This document shows, piece after piece, positions 8,457 through 17,499 of a stretch of DNA of 49,679 bases; position 1 is the first letter of the stretch; every line of letters begins with the position of its first letter. The stretch is from Lapidilactobacillus wuchangensis. GTDB lineage: Bacteria; Bacillota; Bacilli; Lactobacillales; Lactobacillaceae. The notes beneath the pieces are model-generated. The model had not been told where the DNA came from. It searched no databases and saw only the letters and a list, made by a program, of their open reading frames with translations. Made by a program: the position numbers and the translations under genes. Where the stretch lies: NCBI RefSeq assembly GCF_003946645.1, contig NZ_RHOU01000015.1:1-49679 (forward strand), given 5' to 3'.

Positions 8457-8670
8457 GCGCTTCTTCGCAATTAATTCTTATTTTTGTCGATGAAATGACT
8501 AATCGCGACCATAATTCAGTCCTTTTTACAGGATAAGCTAGAAATGTTGTTGAAATTGCCTACACAAAGCAGCAACTTGTTGAACCATATTTATGTTTGT
8601 TTATTTGAAATTATTTGTTGTTTTTAACTGCTTTTGTGAGTGCTGATTGAAATTACACACAATTTTGTTT

Positions 8671-9281
8671 AAACGTGTTCGGGTCGACAAATGGCTAGTC
8701 CTAATTTAAATAATTGCTCGATCGGTTACACCGCTCAATCAATTATTTGAAATTAGGCTACGCCAAAAAAGCGGCAACCCTCACGCTCTATCTAAACGTG
8801 TTCGGGGTTGCAGTTGTCTATGGCTAACTCAAATAATGCTTCGATCTGGTTGCACCAGCTCAAATCATTATTTGAAGTTACGCTACGCCAAAAAACCACC
8901 AGCCCATACACTCTACTTAAACGTGTTCAGAGGGATAGCCTGCTATGCCTAATTTAATTATTTGCTCGATCGGCTACACCGCTCAATCAAATAATTGAAA
9001 TTATGCTACGCAGTCTGACCATCCCTCCTCACACTCTACTTAAACGTGTTCGGGGTTGCAGCTGTCTATGGCTAACTTAAATATTTCAATGATCGGTTAC
9101 ACCGCTCATCAAAATATTTGAAGTTATCCTACGCCAGCTCCCGCAACTCCTCACACTCTGTCTAAACGTGTTCGGAGTTGCAGTCAGCTATGCCTAACTT
9201 AATTATTTGCTCGATCGGTTGCACCGCTCAATCAAATAATTGAAGTTACGCTACGCTGCCTCCCGCAACTCCTCACACTCT
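8671..9281 (+). repeat. Family 2 structured repeat: five tandem units upstream of the ABC permease
   Basis: Units at 8671-8789, 8794-8914, 8919-9037, 9042-9159 and 9164-9281. Each runs from AAACGTGTTCGG to CACACTCT (small variants). Each can fold with an outer stem (GTGT and GGAGTTGC with GCAACTCC and ACAC in unit 5; GAGGGAT with ATCCCTC in unit 3), a long middle stem (AATTATTTG/CAAATAATT) and an apical CGG-UUGCA-CCG hairpin. The last unit ends 6 bases before the ribosome site of the permease gene. The preceding stretch 8457-8670 shows no feature I can name. Confidence 0.85.
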
Positions 9282-9299
9282 ATCCTAAGGAGGATTTAT

Positions 9300-10802
9300 A
9301 TGAATTTTTTTAAACGTGCTTGGCTGAATTTGATTGCCAAGAAGGGTCGTTCAATTTTACTCATTTTGGTAACTTCGGCGATTATGTTATTTGTGTTGGC
9401 TGGTCTTTTGATCAAGAATGCGGCCAATACGGCGACGGAGCATGCCAAGAAGAATGTTGGCGCGACGTTGACTTTATCGGCCAATCGCGAGGCGGCTTTT
9501 AAAAAGATGCGGGCTAGTCAGAGCAGCGACAGTACTGATAGCACATCTGATAGCACTAAAAAAACGATGCCTAAGTTAACCATGGCCTCAGTAAAATTGA
9601 GTGATGTGAAGCAGATTGCCCAGCTGGCGAATGTGGCGAGCTATAATGTGACTTCTTCAACGTCAGTTAACGCCAAAAGTTTTGATGCTATTTCGACTAG
9701 TTCAACCAGCACTAAGAGTGTCATGCAAGGTGGACCTGGTGGCGATGATAAAGCTAGCACCAGTCAAGGTGATATCACAATTAGTGGTGTGTCTGATACA
9801 GCCGCCAGCTTTAGTGATTCCGGTGCAAAAATTACTAAAGGTCGTGGCCTGACTGCCAGCGATGCTAATACTAACAATGTGGTAATCGAGTCGGAGCTGG
9901 CTAAGCAAGATAATTTAGCGGTCGGTGATTCAATTACTGTTAAAGCAACTTCAGGTAGTAAAACTTACAAGTTAAAAATCGTTGGTATTTATAAGGCTAG
10001 CTCTTCGGCAACAACGGGGATGCAAATGGGGCCCAACGCCAGTGATCCCGCTAATTCGATTTATACTTCCTACACTTTGGCGAACACAATCAAGGGTACG
10101 AAGTATAAAAATACAGCTGATTCAGTTACTTTCACAATTAGTGATCCTGCCAAAGTTAGCGCTGTTAAAAAAGCTGGTCAAAAATTGATCAATACTTCTA
10201 AGTATTCCTTGTCAGCCAATGATGCCAGCTATCAAAGTATCAAAGCTTCGATGAATAATGTTAAATCTTTTGCCGATAAAATTGTTTGGTTAGTTGCGAT
10301 TGCTGGTACGGTTATTTTAGCGTTGATCGTCATTTTAATGATTCGTGAACGCCGTTATGAAATCGGCGTGCTGCTGTCATTAGGTGAGGCACGTTGGAAG
10401 ATCATTGCCCAATTCTTTGTGGAAATGGTCGTGGTGTTATTAATCAGTGTTGGTATTGCCGGTGCCGGCGGTCAGTTCGTTGGTAATAAATTAGGTGCAC
10501 AGTTAGTGTCACAACAAACGACAACTCAAACCAGCAGTACGCAAAGTCAAGGTGGTCCTGGCGGTCAAATGGGTGGTCAAGCGCCAAGTGGTGATAGCAA
10601 CGGCGGTGGTGCCCCAAGTGGTAATTTTGGCGGTCGGAATCAAACACCAACTAAAGCTGAAAAAACGAAATTAAATGTTCAGGTAACAGCACAAGATTTA
10701 GGTGAGCTTGCTGGTTTAGGTTTGGTAATTGTTCTGATTTCAATTACAGCCGGTTCAGTTGGCATCCTGCGACTACAACCACGAAAAGTTTTGATTGATT
10801 AA
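9300..10802 (+). CDS. ABC transporter permease, MacB/FtsX-like
   Basis: A 500-residue membrane protein. An N-terminal membrane helix (about 19-42, SILLILVTSAIMLFVLAGLLI) is followed by a large extracellular domain (about 45-345) rich in Ser, Thr and Lys, as in MacB periplasmic-core permeases. Three C-terminal helices follow, with the FtsX signature MIRERRYEIGVLLSLGEARWKI between the first two. An unusual loop before the last helix is rich in Gly, Gln and Pro (about 420-455). ATG at 9300 has AAGGAGG 7 bases upstream. Its ATPase partner lies 670 bases downstream past repeat elements. Substrate unknown; peptides or cell-envelope stress molecules are typical for the family. Confidence 0.85.
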   Translation: MNFFKRAWLNLIAKKGRSILLILVTSAIMLFVLAGLLIKNAANTATEHAKKNVGATLTLSANREAAFKKMRASQSSDSTDSTSDSTKKTMPKLTMASVKLSDVKQIAQLANVASYNVTSSTSVNAKSFDAISTSSTSTKSVMQGGPGGDDKASTSQGDITISGVSDTAASFSDSGAKITKGRGLTASDANTNNVVIESELAKQDNLAVGDSITVKATSGSKTYKLKIVGIYKASSSATTGMQMGPNASDPANSIYTSYTLANTIKGTKYKNTADSVTFTISDPAKVSAVKKAGQKLINTSKYSLSANDASYQSIKASMNNVKSFADKIVWLVAIAGTVILALIVILMIRERRYEIGVLLSLGEARWKIIAQFFVEMVVVLLISVGIAGAGGQFVGNKLGAQLVSQQTTTQTSSTQSQGGPGGQMGGQAPSGDSNGGGAPSGNFGGRNQTPTKAEKTKLNVQVTAQDLGELAGLGLVIVLISITAGSVGILRLQPRKVLID

Positions 10803-10805
10803 TTG

Positions 10806-11459
10806 AAGCGTGTTTGGAGTGACAATTGTCGTTTCTTTGAAATATATGCGTAGATTGATTTAAGTCGCTCCTTAGATGGTGACGGCAGGGGCCCAGCAAT
10901 TTTGAAGGCGTGGAACGCTATAGCCGTCGATTTGAACCAATTACAAACCAAATTGTTTCAAATACGAGGCTTTGACTAGCTGCTAATGCAGCAAGACAAA
11001 TTTCACAGCTGACGCCAATCGCTGGGCCCCTGCCTAAGCAAACTAACTAAACTGAACACCATTGTTTAGAAAGACAAATTACAATAATTAGTGAAATCCG
11101 GATGACAATCCTTTTTGTTCAAACTAACGACAGTCAATCAGGTTATTGTAGTTCCAATATGCGAGTATTTATCAATTAAAGTTTAGTTGATATACCTTAC
11201 TGCAATTGCCGCAATCACTAGCAAAGATATAGTGCACCACATTAGCTCCAGACGGAATGGAGGGCGTGGTTGCCAGCCGCCAAATTATTGTTAGTGCTTT
11301 AGCACTTACAATAAGGCTTGTATTTGAGATTGTTGCGTTAGCAAGAAGCTCAAATCAATGCCGGCAGCGTTCCGCAACCAGCAAGCCCGGAATGTAGTCA
11401 GAACCTATTCTGTTTAATCAGCCATATTGTGGCATGCATCACTCTGCACACTCTAAAAT
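10806..11459 (+). repeat. Split family 2 remnant flanking a family 1 insertion
   Basis: 10806-10855 (AAGCGTGTTTGGAGT..., TTTGAAATATATGCGTAG) resembles the 5' part and middle-stem 3' strand of a family 2 unit. After the family 1 element, 11451-11458 reads CACACTCT, the family 2 end, just before the ribosome site of the ATPase gene. This fits a degenerate unit interrupted by copy 4 of family 1. The match of the left part is imperfect. Confidence 0.5.
10860..11415. repeat. Family 1 composite repeat, copy 4 (between ABC permease and ATPase genes)
   Basis: End A inverted, 10884-11034, outer stem GGCAGGGGCCCAGC with GCTGGGCCCCTGCC and inner helix GCTGTG/TATAGC (G-U pairs). Its centre hairpin (near 11100-11150) is degraded. 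End B is forward with stem TGGTTGC (11267-11273) and GCAACCA (11374-11380), a compensatory variant of TGGTTGT/ACAACCA. The flank AAGTCGCTCCTTAG at 10862-10875 recurs at copy 8. Confidence 0.82.
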
Positions 11460-11472
11460 TCGGAGGTTTTAT

Positions 11473-12132
11473 ATGTTAACTGTTAATAATTTGGGATATT
11501 GGTATGATCAACAAGCCAATAGTCTCTTTGAAAATGTAAATTTAAGCTTCGCACCTGGCGAGTCTTATGCAATTGTTGGTCAAAGTGGGACCGGAAAGAC
11601 AACGTTTCTGTCGTTGATTGCCGGTCTGGATAAACCTAAAGCAGGGACGATTGAGTTAGACGGCAAATCGATTGCTAAAATTGGTTTGACGACTTATCGG
11701 CAACGGCATGTGGCAATTGTCTTTCAATCTTATAATCTATTGACGTATATGTCGCCGTTGGAGAATTTAATGACAGCCATGTCGATCACACGTTCCAGCC
11801 ATCAAGGTGATAAAAAATATGCCCAAAGCATGTTGCGTCAACTGGGGATTACTGATGAGCAAATGACTAAGAACGTTCAAAAGCTTTCTGGCGGGCAACA
11901 GCAACGAGTAGCGATTGCCCGAACCATGTGTTGCGATGCTGAAGTGGTGGTCGCCGACGAACCCACTGGTAATCTTGATGAGAAAAATACCGCCGAAGTC
12001 GTTCGACTTTTCCAGAAAATTGCCCATGAACAGGGGAAATGTGTGATTATTGTGACCCACGAATCAGAAGTCGCCGCCGCGTGTGATCACGATTATCGCT
12101 TGGCTCACCATCTCTTCACAGTTGAACGTTAA
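11473..12132 (+). CDS. ABC transporter ATP-binding protein (MacB/LolD type)
   Basis: A 219-residue ATPase. Walker A is GQSGTGKTT (about residues 36-44), the Q-loop is VFQSYNLL, the signature motif is LSGGQQQRVAIARTM, and Walker B is VVVADEPTGNLDEKN with the TGNLD typical of the MacB/LolD/FtsE group. IIVTHE carries the switch histidine. ATG at 11473 has CGGAGG 7 bases upstream. It almost certainly energises the FtsX-like permease upstream, from which it is parted by a repeat insertion. Confidence 0.92.
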   Translation: MLTVNNLGYWYDQQANSLFENVNLSFAPGESYAIVGQSGTGKTTFLSLIAGLDKPKAGTIELDGKSIAKIGLTTYRQRHVAIVFQSYNLLTYMSPLENLMTAMSITRSSHQGDKKYAQSMLRQLGITDEQMTKNVQKLSGGQQQRVAIARTMCCDAEVVVADEPTGNLDEKNTAEVVRLFQKIAHEQGKCVIIVTHESEVAAACDHDYRLAHHLFTVER

Positions 12133-12166
12133 AAAATAAATCATCGTTATTATTTTTCTCTCATAT

Positions 12167-12195
12167 TTGTTTAATTAAACGGCAAGTGCTAGAAT
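12167..12195 (+). promoter_or_regulatory. Promoter of pepO
   Basis: -35 TTGTTT (12167-12172), 17-base spacer, extended -10 TGCTAGAAT (TAGAAT 12190-12195), about 45 bases before the start codon. Confidence 0.55.
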
Positions 12196-12241
12196 TGTGC
12201 TAATGACTAGTTTTAGTTCGAATGAAGGGAAGTCAGCGTAA

Positions 12242-14203
12242 ATGATGACAACAAAATTACGTGCTGTTCGCGGTGGCGCCGGTGATACCACTGCTGCCGA
12301 AAGTGCACGAGTTCAAGACAATTTATATTTATCTGTAAATGGTGAATGGGCGAAGACCGCCGAAATTCCAGCCGATCGTCCGCGCACAGGTGGTTTTTCT
12401 GATTTGGATGAAGGCGTCGAGAAACAGATGCTGGCCGATTTTGCTGGCTTTCGCGCTCATCCAGAAACAGTTAAGAATCCTTTATTAAGCGAAGCCGTTA
12501 AATTAAACGCCTTAGCTTTAGATTTTAAGAAACGTGATGCTGATGGTGTTAAACCTGCAGCCGCAGCTTTGGCGAAAGTAAAAGCAATTAAAAGTTGGGC
12601 TGATTTCAACCAACAATTAAGTGAACTGATTCTCGATGGCATCGTCAAACCATTTACATTAGACGTTCAACCAGACATGAAAAATACGTCAGTCAATTTA
12701 CTTTATTTAGATGTGCCTGGCTTGATCTTGCCAGACAAAACTTACTACGCCGCTGATAATGAGAACGGCAAACAATTATTGGCTGTTTGGACACAAATGG
12801 CCGTGGCAATCTTGCAGAAATTTGCTTATTCAGAAGCTGAGGCGACTAAATTAGTTGATCAAGCCAAGCAATTCGATGCCTTGATCGTGCCATTAGTTAA
12901 GAATTCTGAAGAATTAGCTGATTACACCAAGCAATATAATCCATACGCTTTTGCCGACTTTTTGAAATTGGCACCTGAAATTGATTTTGCCACGGCAATT
13001 CCAGCAATTTTAGGAGAAACACCGGAAAAAGTTGTGGTTACGCAACCACATTACTTTGAAAACTTAAGCCAATTAGTTACTGCCGCCAACTTCCCACTCT
13101 ATCAAAGCTGGTTGCTGGTTAACGAGATTTTAGGCACCACTGGTTTCTTAACCGAAGAATTGCGGCAACTTGGCGGTACTTACGGCCGGGCGATTGGCGG
13201 TCAGAAGGAAGCACCAACTCAAGAAAAGCATGCTTATCGTTTGGCTAATGGCTATTTCGATGACGTGGTTGGCCAATATTATGGCGAGAACTACTTCGGC
13301 GATGCTGCTCGTCAAGACGTTGCTAAAATGGTGAAGACCATGATCAATGTTTATAAGAATCGTCTCACTAAAAACAATTGGTTGTCTCAAGCAACCAAGG
13401 ACAAGGCCATTCTTAAATTAAACATGATTGAAATCAAGGTTGGTTATCCTGACAAATTACCTGATGTTTACCAACAATTAAAAGTGACCCCAGCTGCAGA
13501 TGGCGGCGATTTATTAAATAACTTGTTAGCCTTAGACAAAATTTTACGTTTGAATAACTTTGCTAAAGTTAAAAAGCCCGTTGATCGTAGTCGCTGGGCA
13601 ATGCCTGGTAATTTGGTCAACGCTTGTTACGACCCAAGTTTCAATGACATCACTTTCCCAGCCGCAATTTTGCAAGCCCCATTCTATAGCTTGCAACAAT
13701 CAAGTTCACAGAATTATGGTGGCATTGGTGCCGTCATCGCTCATGAAATTTCTCATGCTTTTGACAACAATGGAGCCAAATTCGATGAAAAAGGGAACAT
13801 GACCAATTGGTGGACCAAGGCTGATTACGCGGCCTTTGAACAACGGACGCAAGCCATGATCAAAGAATTTGACGGCATTCCTTATGCTGGGTCCAAAGTT
13901 AATGGCAAGTTGGTTATTAGTGAAAATGTCGCCGATGGTGGTGGCTTGAGCTGTGCCTTGTCGGCTGCCAAAGAAGAAACTGACCTTGATTTGCGAGCCT
14001 TCTTTATTAATTGGGCCATGGTTTGGCGTTTAAAGGCTACTAAAGCCTTCAATCAATTACTCTTGTCAATCGATGTTCACGCACCAGGTCCACTGCGGGC
14101 AAACGTGCAAGCACAAAACATGAATGAATTTTACCAAGCCTTCAATGTGACGGATAAAGATGGCATGTGGTTAGCACCTGAAGATCGGGTTAACATCTGG
14201 TAG
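12242..14203 (+). CDS. pepO: Neutral endopeptidase PepO (M13 family)
   Basis: A zinc metallo-endopeptidase of 653 residues, the usual length for lactobacillus PepO, with no signal peptide, so cytosolic and acting on oligopeptides. The catalytic HEISH is at residues 501-505 in VIAHEISHAFDNNGAKFDEKGN. ENVADGGG supplies the third zinc ligand Glu and the conserved Asp. VNACYDP and the YGGIGAV lead-in also match M13, as does the C-terminal VNIW. ATG at 12242 (a second ATG follows at once) has GAAGGGAAG upstream. It stands alone with its own promoter and terminator. Confidence 0.93.
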   Translation: MMTTKLRAVRGGAGDTTAAESARVQDNLYLSVNGEWAKTAEIPADRPRTGGFSDLDEGVEKQMLADFAGFRAHPETVKNPLLSEAVKLNALALDFKKRDADGVKPAAAALAKVKAIKSWADFNQQLSELILDGIVKPFTLDVQPDMKNTSVNLLYLDVPGLILPDKTYYAADNENGKQLLAVWTQMAVAILQKFAYSEAEATKLVDQAKQFDALIVPLVKNSEELADYTKQYNPYAFADFLKLAPEIDFATAIPAILGETPEKVVVTQPHYFENLSQLVTAANFPLYQSWLLVNEILGTTGFLTEELRQLGGTYGRAIGGQKEAPTQEKHAYRLANGYFDDVVGQYYGENYFGDAARQDVAKMVKTMINVYKNRLTKNNWLSQATKDKAILKLNMIEIKVGYPDKLPDVYQQLKVTPAADGGDLLNNLLALDKILRLNNFAKVKKPVDRSRWAMPGNLVNACYDPSFNDITFPAAILQAPFYSLQQSSSQNYGGIGAVIAHEISHAFDNNGAKFDEKGNMTNWWTKADYAAFEQRTQAMIKEFDGIPYAGSKVNGKLVISENVADGGGLSCALSAAKEETDLDLRAFFINWAMVWRLKATKAFNQLLLSIDVHAPGPLRANVQAQNMNEFYQAFNVTDKDGMWLAPEDRVNIW

Positions 14204-14223
14204 TTTTAAAACAATAATTAATC

Positions 14224-14273
14224 AAAAACCGTGTCGCAAGCTTTTTATTAAGAGTAGCGGCACGGTTTTTGTT
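14224..14273 (+). terminator. Terminator after pepO
   Basis: AAAAACCGTGTCGC pairs with GCGGCACGGTTTTT, ending in a T-run. Confidence 0.8.
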
Positions 14274-14292
14274 TGCCCAATTTAAAGTGGTT

Positions 14293-14912
14293 TTGGGCAA
14301 AATGGCGGAAAACTTCGTTACGACCGGCGGGTTGTGGAACGGTGTGGGCATCGATTTGAGCTTATTGCTACGCAACAATCTTAAATGCGAGCCTTATCCT
14401 AAGCAATAAATCGCCAAGGATAATTTCACGCCTGACAACCCGGCGGCCTCCACTACGTTTTGAGTTAATTCAGACCACTTTAGATTTGTTTGATAGCAAG
14501 GCAGTACTGGTGAAGTTAGTCGTTAATCGCCTAGCAGATTAAATTAGTAAAATTGATTACTAGTGTCTGGTAAAACCAGATTGTGGTAGTGCAAAAAGCG
14601 GTATGATAATCTCTATTGAAAAATAGAGTTGTCACACCGTTTTTTGCCGTTTAACTATCATTACTGATTGAATTGAGTTGATGAATCCCACTAGCACTGC
14701 CGCAAACACTGACAATAATGAAGTGCACCACCTCAGCTCCAGACGGCGTGGAGGGATCTTGGCGTCAGCCGCCAAATTGTTCTTAGTGGCTGTGCCACTT
14801 AGTACAAGACTTGTATCTGAGACAATTTGGTTTGTAATTGGCTCAGATCAATGTCGGCCGCGTTCCACGCCAAGCAGCCCGGAACAGAGTCAGACGCTAT
14901 TCTGTTTTTGCA
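14293..14912. repeat. Family 1 composite repeat, copy 5
   Basis: End A (inverted) has the third outer-stem type: CCGGCGGGTTGT (14324-14335) with ACAACCCGGCGG (14435-14446). The terminator-like hairpin lies at 14599-14645. End B (forward) has CTTGGCGT (14758-14765) with ACGCCAAG (14867-14874), and hairpin GTGGC-TGT-GCCAC. Confidence 0.8.
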
Positions 14913-14944
14913 CTTATGCACACTCGTATTGATGATAATTTGGG

Positions 14945-15032
14945 CCTTAATTTGCTTAAATCAATGCCGGCCGCGTTCCACAACCAGCAAGCCCGGAATG
15001 GAGTCAGAACTAGTTCTGTTTCAACGCCGTCA
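14945..15032 (+). repeat. Half arm of family 1 (3' part of an end B)
   Basis: Begins in the second hairpin (GCTTAAATC) and runs through GCCGGCCGCGTTCCACAACC to the end-B tail AGAACTAGTTCTG. The 5' half is missing. It lies directly after the complete end B of copy 5. Confidence 0.7.
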
Positions 15033-15153
15033 CCTAGTTTTAACGGTTTTGAACTTTTGTTTTTAGTTGCAGTATTGACTGAACTCGGTTTCATAATAAC
15101 TCCGCATTTTTCAGAAACTTACATTTTTGTAAGATAGATGTTCGCTGGATAAA

Positions 15154-15182
15154 TTGTTGCTCGGCCATTGCCGACCTATAAT
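15154..15182 (+). promoter_or_regulatory. Promoter of the YxeA-like gene
   Basis: -35 TTGTTG (15154-15159), 17-base spacer, consensus -10 TATAAT (15177-15182), 30 bases before the start codon. Confidence 0.65.
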
Positions 15183-15212
15183 AGAGTCGTTGAATTAGGA
15201 AAGGAGCCTACG

Positions 15213-15578
15213 ATGAAGCGGCTGATATCAGGAATTATTTTGGTTTTAGCAGTGGTCTTAACTGGCTGGTTCTTTACCCGCCAGTTTTCAGAAAGTGATC
15301 GCATTTTTTACACACAAATAACAACTTCTGGCCAGCAGCAACGGATTCAAGCAGCTAGAAGCTCGACAGGGACACCATATATTTATCATCAAGTTGGTTA
15401 CGATGCTGCGGGCAAACAAAAGTTTCTGAAGCTTTACAGCCATGAAAATAAGCCGCTTCAGCGTAACTCTTACTTAAAAATTCATTGGCAGCATGGGAAA
15501 ATCCAATCCTGGCAGTCAATCGCACGTTGGCAAGTGCCAGCTAAGGCACTTACTCAATTACAATTGGTTCAAGAATGA
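15213..15578 (+). CDS. YxeA family (DUF1093) small secreted/membrane-anchored protein
   Basis: A 121-residue protein with one N-terminal hydrophobic segment (about 4-22) and no clear lipobox. FYTQITT, YIYHQVGYDAAGKQKFLKLYSHENKPLQRNSYLKI is the DUF1093 pattern. Family members are small exported proteins of unknown function. GAAAGGAG precedes ATG at 15213. It has its own promoter and lies just upstream of the dlt operon. Confidence 0.75.
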   Translation: MKRLISGIILVLAVVLTGWFFTRQFSESDRIFYTQITTSGQQQRIQAARSSTGTPYIYHQVGYDAAGKQKFLKLYSHENKPLQRNSYLKIHWQHGKIQSWQSIARWQVPAKALTQLQLVQE

Positions 15579-15640
15579 GAATGGCAGTCATTTAAACATG
15601 TCTAGGCTGATCTAGCCGGTTTAATGAGGGGGCAAAATTC

Positions 15641-15668
15641 TTGACTTCAAATCGTAATTTTGTAAGAT
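15641..15668 (+). promoter_or_regulatory. Probable dlt operon promoter
   Basis: -35 TTGACT (15641-15646), 16-base spacer, -10 TAAGAT (15663-15668). It predicts a leader of about 130 bases before dltX. Confidence 0.6.
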
Positions 15669-15739
15669 AAAGTCAACCAAGGTTGAGAAAAATAGCACAT
15701 GTCTAGACAGCGCCAGACAGGGCTTTCAACCGATATTAA

Positions 15740-15780
15740 CATTCAACTAGCTCATCTGGGGGGATGACAAAAGTTGAATG
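15740..15780 (+). promoter_or_regulatory. Stem-loop in the dlt leader
   Basis: CATTCAACT pairs with AGTTGAATG, with an inner TCATC/GATGA stem around a G-rich loop. It lies just before the dltX ribosome site, with no T-run, so translational or RNA-stability control is more likely than termination. Confidence 0.45.
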
Positions 15781-15802
15781 ATTACTTGAAGGGGGTATTT
15801 TG

Positions 15803-15958
15803 ATGACAAACGGCAAGCAAGAGAAGCAGCAAAAGAAGAACCAAGTTGGCCGCTTTATTCTCAGAACATTATTCTATTTTGCAATTATCTTTATTTTGAT
15901 TTACTTGTATGAATATAGTGGCGTTAATGGCGGTCACTTTATCTATAACGAGTTTTAG
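15803..15958 (+). CDS. dltX: D-alanylation protein DltX
   Basis: A 51-residue single-pass membrane protein, first gene of the operon. A lysine- and glutamine-rich cytoplasmic start (residues 1-15) is followed by one membrane helix (about 18-36) and the conserved C-terminal end GHFIYNEF that defines DltX. By established work DltX links DltB to the wall-side transfer of D-alanine to teichoic acid. GGGGG lies 8 bases before ATG. The stop is 11 bases before dltA. Confidence 0.88.
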   Translation: MTNGKQEKQQKKNQVGRFILRTLFYFAIIFILIYLYEYSGVNGGHFIYNEF

Positions 15959-15969
15959 GGGGTGTCAGC

Positions 15970-17499
15970 GTGATAAAAAATATTATTACTACTTTTGATC
16001 ATATTAGCCAGAAATATCCTAATAATTTTGCTTATGATTACTTGGGTGAACAAGCCACTTATGGCGAATTAAGAAAAAAAGCTGATACATTAGCAGCCTA
16101 CTTAATGGGTTTGGACTTACCTGAAAAGGCACCAATCATGGTGTATGGTGGACAAACCTTGGATATGGTCGTTGCTTTCTTAGCACTGGTAAAAGCAGGT
16201 CATGCTTATATTCCAGTTGATGACCATTCATCTGAAGATCGTTTGTTAATGATTCAAGACGTGGCACAACCACCATTGGTCATTGCCGTTGATGATTTAC
16301 CAGTTGAGCTAGATAACATTAAAGTCTTGGATAAAGATCAATTACATGCGATTTATCAAGAAGACCATCGCTTAGCAACCACTAATTACGTCGGCATGGA
16401 TGATGATTTCTATATTATCTTCACGTCAGGAACGACTGGTAAACCTAAGGGTGTGCAAATTAGCCATCGTAACTTACTCAGTTTTGTTAACTGGCAATTA
16501 GCTGATTTCTATTTTCCAAAGGGTGCCAATGTTTTGGCCCAAGCACCATATTCCTTTGACTTGTCAGTCATGGGCTTGTATCCAACTTTAGTAACTGGCG
16601 GCACTTTAAAGGTTTTACCAAAAGAAGTTACTGAAAACTTCAAAGCGTTATTTACCACTTTGCCAAAGATGGATTTAAATATTTGGATTTCGACACCATC
16701 ATTAGTTGAAATTTGTTTATTATCTCCTGACTTTAATGGCGAGAATTATCCTAACTTAGTTACCTTCTTGTTCTGCGGTGAGGAGTTAAGTCATAAGACT
16801 GCTGCTAACTTGAAGAAGCTTTTCCCTAAGTCACATATTTACAACACTTATGGTCCAACTGAAACAACAGTTGCTGTGACTGGTGTTGAAATTACGAAGG
16901 AAATTCTGGCTCGCTACGATCGCTTACCAATTGGTTATGTGAAATCCGATACTGACATTTGGATCGACACAACTGATACGGAAAGTGCTGATGCTGACAA
17001 GCAACAAGGCGAGATCATCATCAGTGGCCCAAGTGTTTCGAAAGGCTATCTCAACTTGCCTGAAAAAACTCATGAAGTTTTCCAACAAAGTGGCGCTTGG
17101 CCAAGTTATGCCAGTGGTGACTTAGGTTACTTCAATGAAGCCGGCTTGTTATTCTATCGAGGACGCAAGGATTTCCAAATCAAATTTAATGGTTATCGAA
17201 TTGAATTGGAAGAATTAAACTTCTTCTTGAAACAACAAGAAATTGTTGACCAAGGGGCCATTGTTCCTCGTTACAATTCTGGCCATAAGGTGACGCAACT
17301 AATTGCCTTAGTCGTACCGCGACAAAAGGCTAACGTTGACGAAACTGCTTTGACTGAACAAATCAAAACTGATTTAGCTTTGCATATCATGCCTTACATG
17401 ATGCCACAACGGTTTGTTTTCCGAACGGAATTACCATTGTCGGCCAATGGCAAAGTTGATATCAAGTCCTTGATTCAGGAGGTCAATGCTGGTGATTAA
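15970..17499 (+). CDS. dltA: D-alanine--D-alanyl carrier protein ligase DltA
   Basis: A 509-residue cytosolic adenylation enzyme that activates D-alanine with ATP and loads it onto the DltC carrier. P-loop-like FTSGTTGKPKG is at residues 151-161; YNTYGPTETTVA, the ASGDLG hinge region with RGRKDFQIKFNGYRIE, and the catalytic lysine context ANGKVDIKSL near the end are all intact. The length matches DltA. It starts with GTG after GGGGGTG. Its last codons overlap dltB. Confidence 0.95.
   Translation: MIKNIITTFDHISQKYPNNFAYDYLGEQATYGELRKKADTLAAYLMGLDLPEKAPIMVYGGQTLDMVVAFLALVKAGHAYIPVDDHSSEDRLLMIQDVAQPPLVIAVDDLPVELDNIKVLDKDQLHAIYQEDHRLATTNYVGMDDDFYIIFTSGTTGKPKGVQISHRNLLSFVNWQLADFYFPKGANVLAQAPYSFDLSVMGLYPTLVTGGTLKVLPKEVTENFKALFTTLPKMDLNIWISTPSLVEICLLSPDFNGENYPNLVTFLFCGEELSHKTAANLKKLFPKSHIYNTYGPTETTVAVTGVEITKEILARYDRLPIGYVKSDTDIWIDTTDTESADADKQQGEIIISGPSVSKGYLNLPEKTHEVFQQSGAWPSYASGDLGYFNEAGLLFYRGRKDFQIKFNGYRIELEELNFFLKQQEIVDQGAIVPRYNSGHKVTQLIALVVPRQKANVDETALTEQIKTDLALHIMPYMMPQRFVFRTELPLSANGKVDIKSLIQEVNAGD

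Noticed and set aside
8671-9281. CRISPR-like array
   Set aside because: The units are about 120 bases, contiguous, fully repetitive without unique spacers of constant length, and no cas gene is present.
10860-11415. Known insertion sequence
   Set aside because: No transposase frame and no simple short terminal inverted repeats; the ends are long folded arms instead.
12159-12180. Possible terminator of the ABC ATPase gene
   Set aside because: A T-rich stretch and a short GTTTAATTAAAC palindrome occur, but no stable hairpin is followed by a U-run; the palindrome overlaps the pepO promoter.
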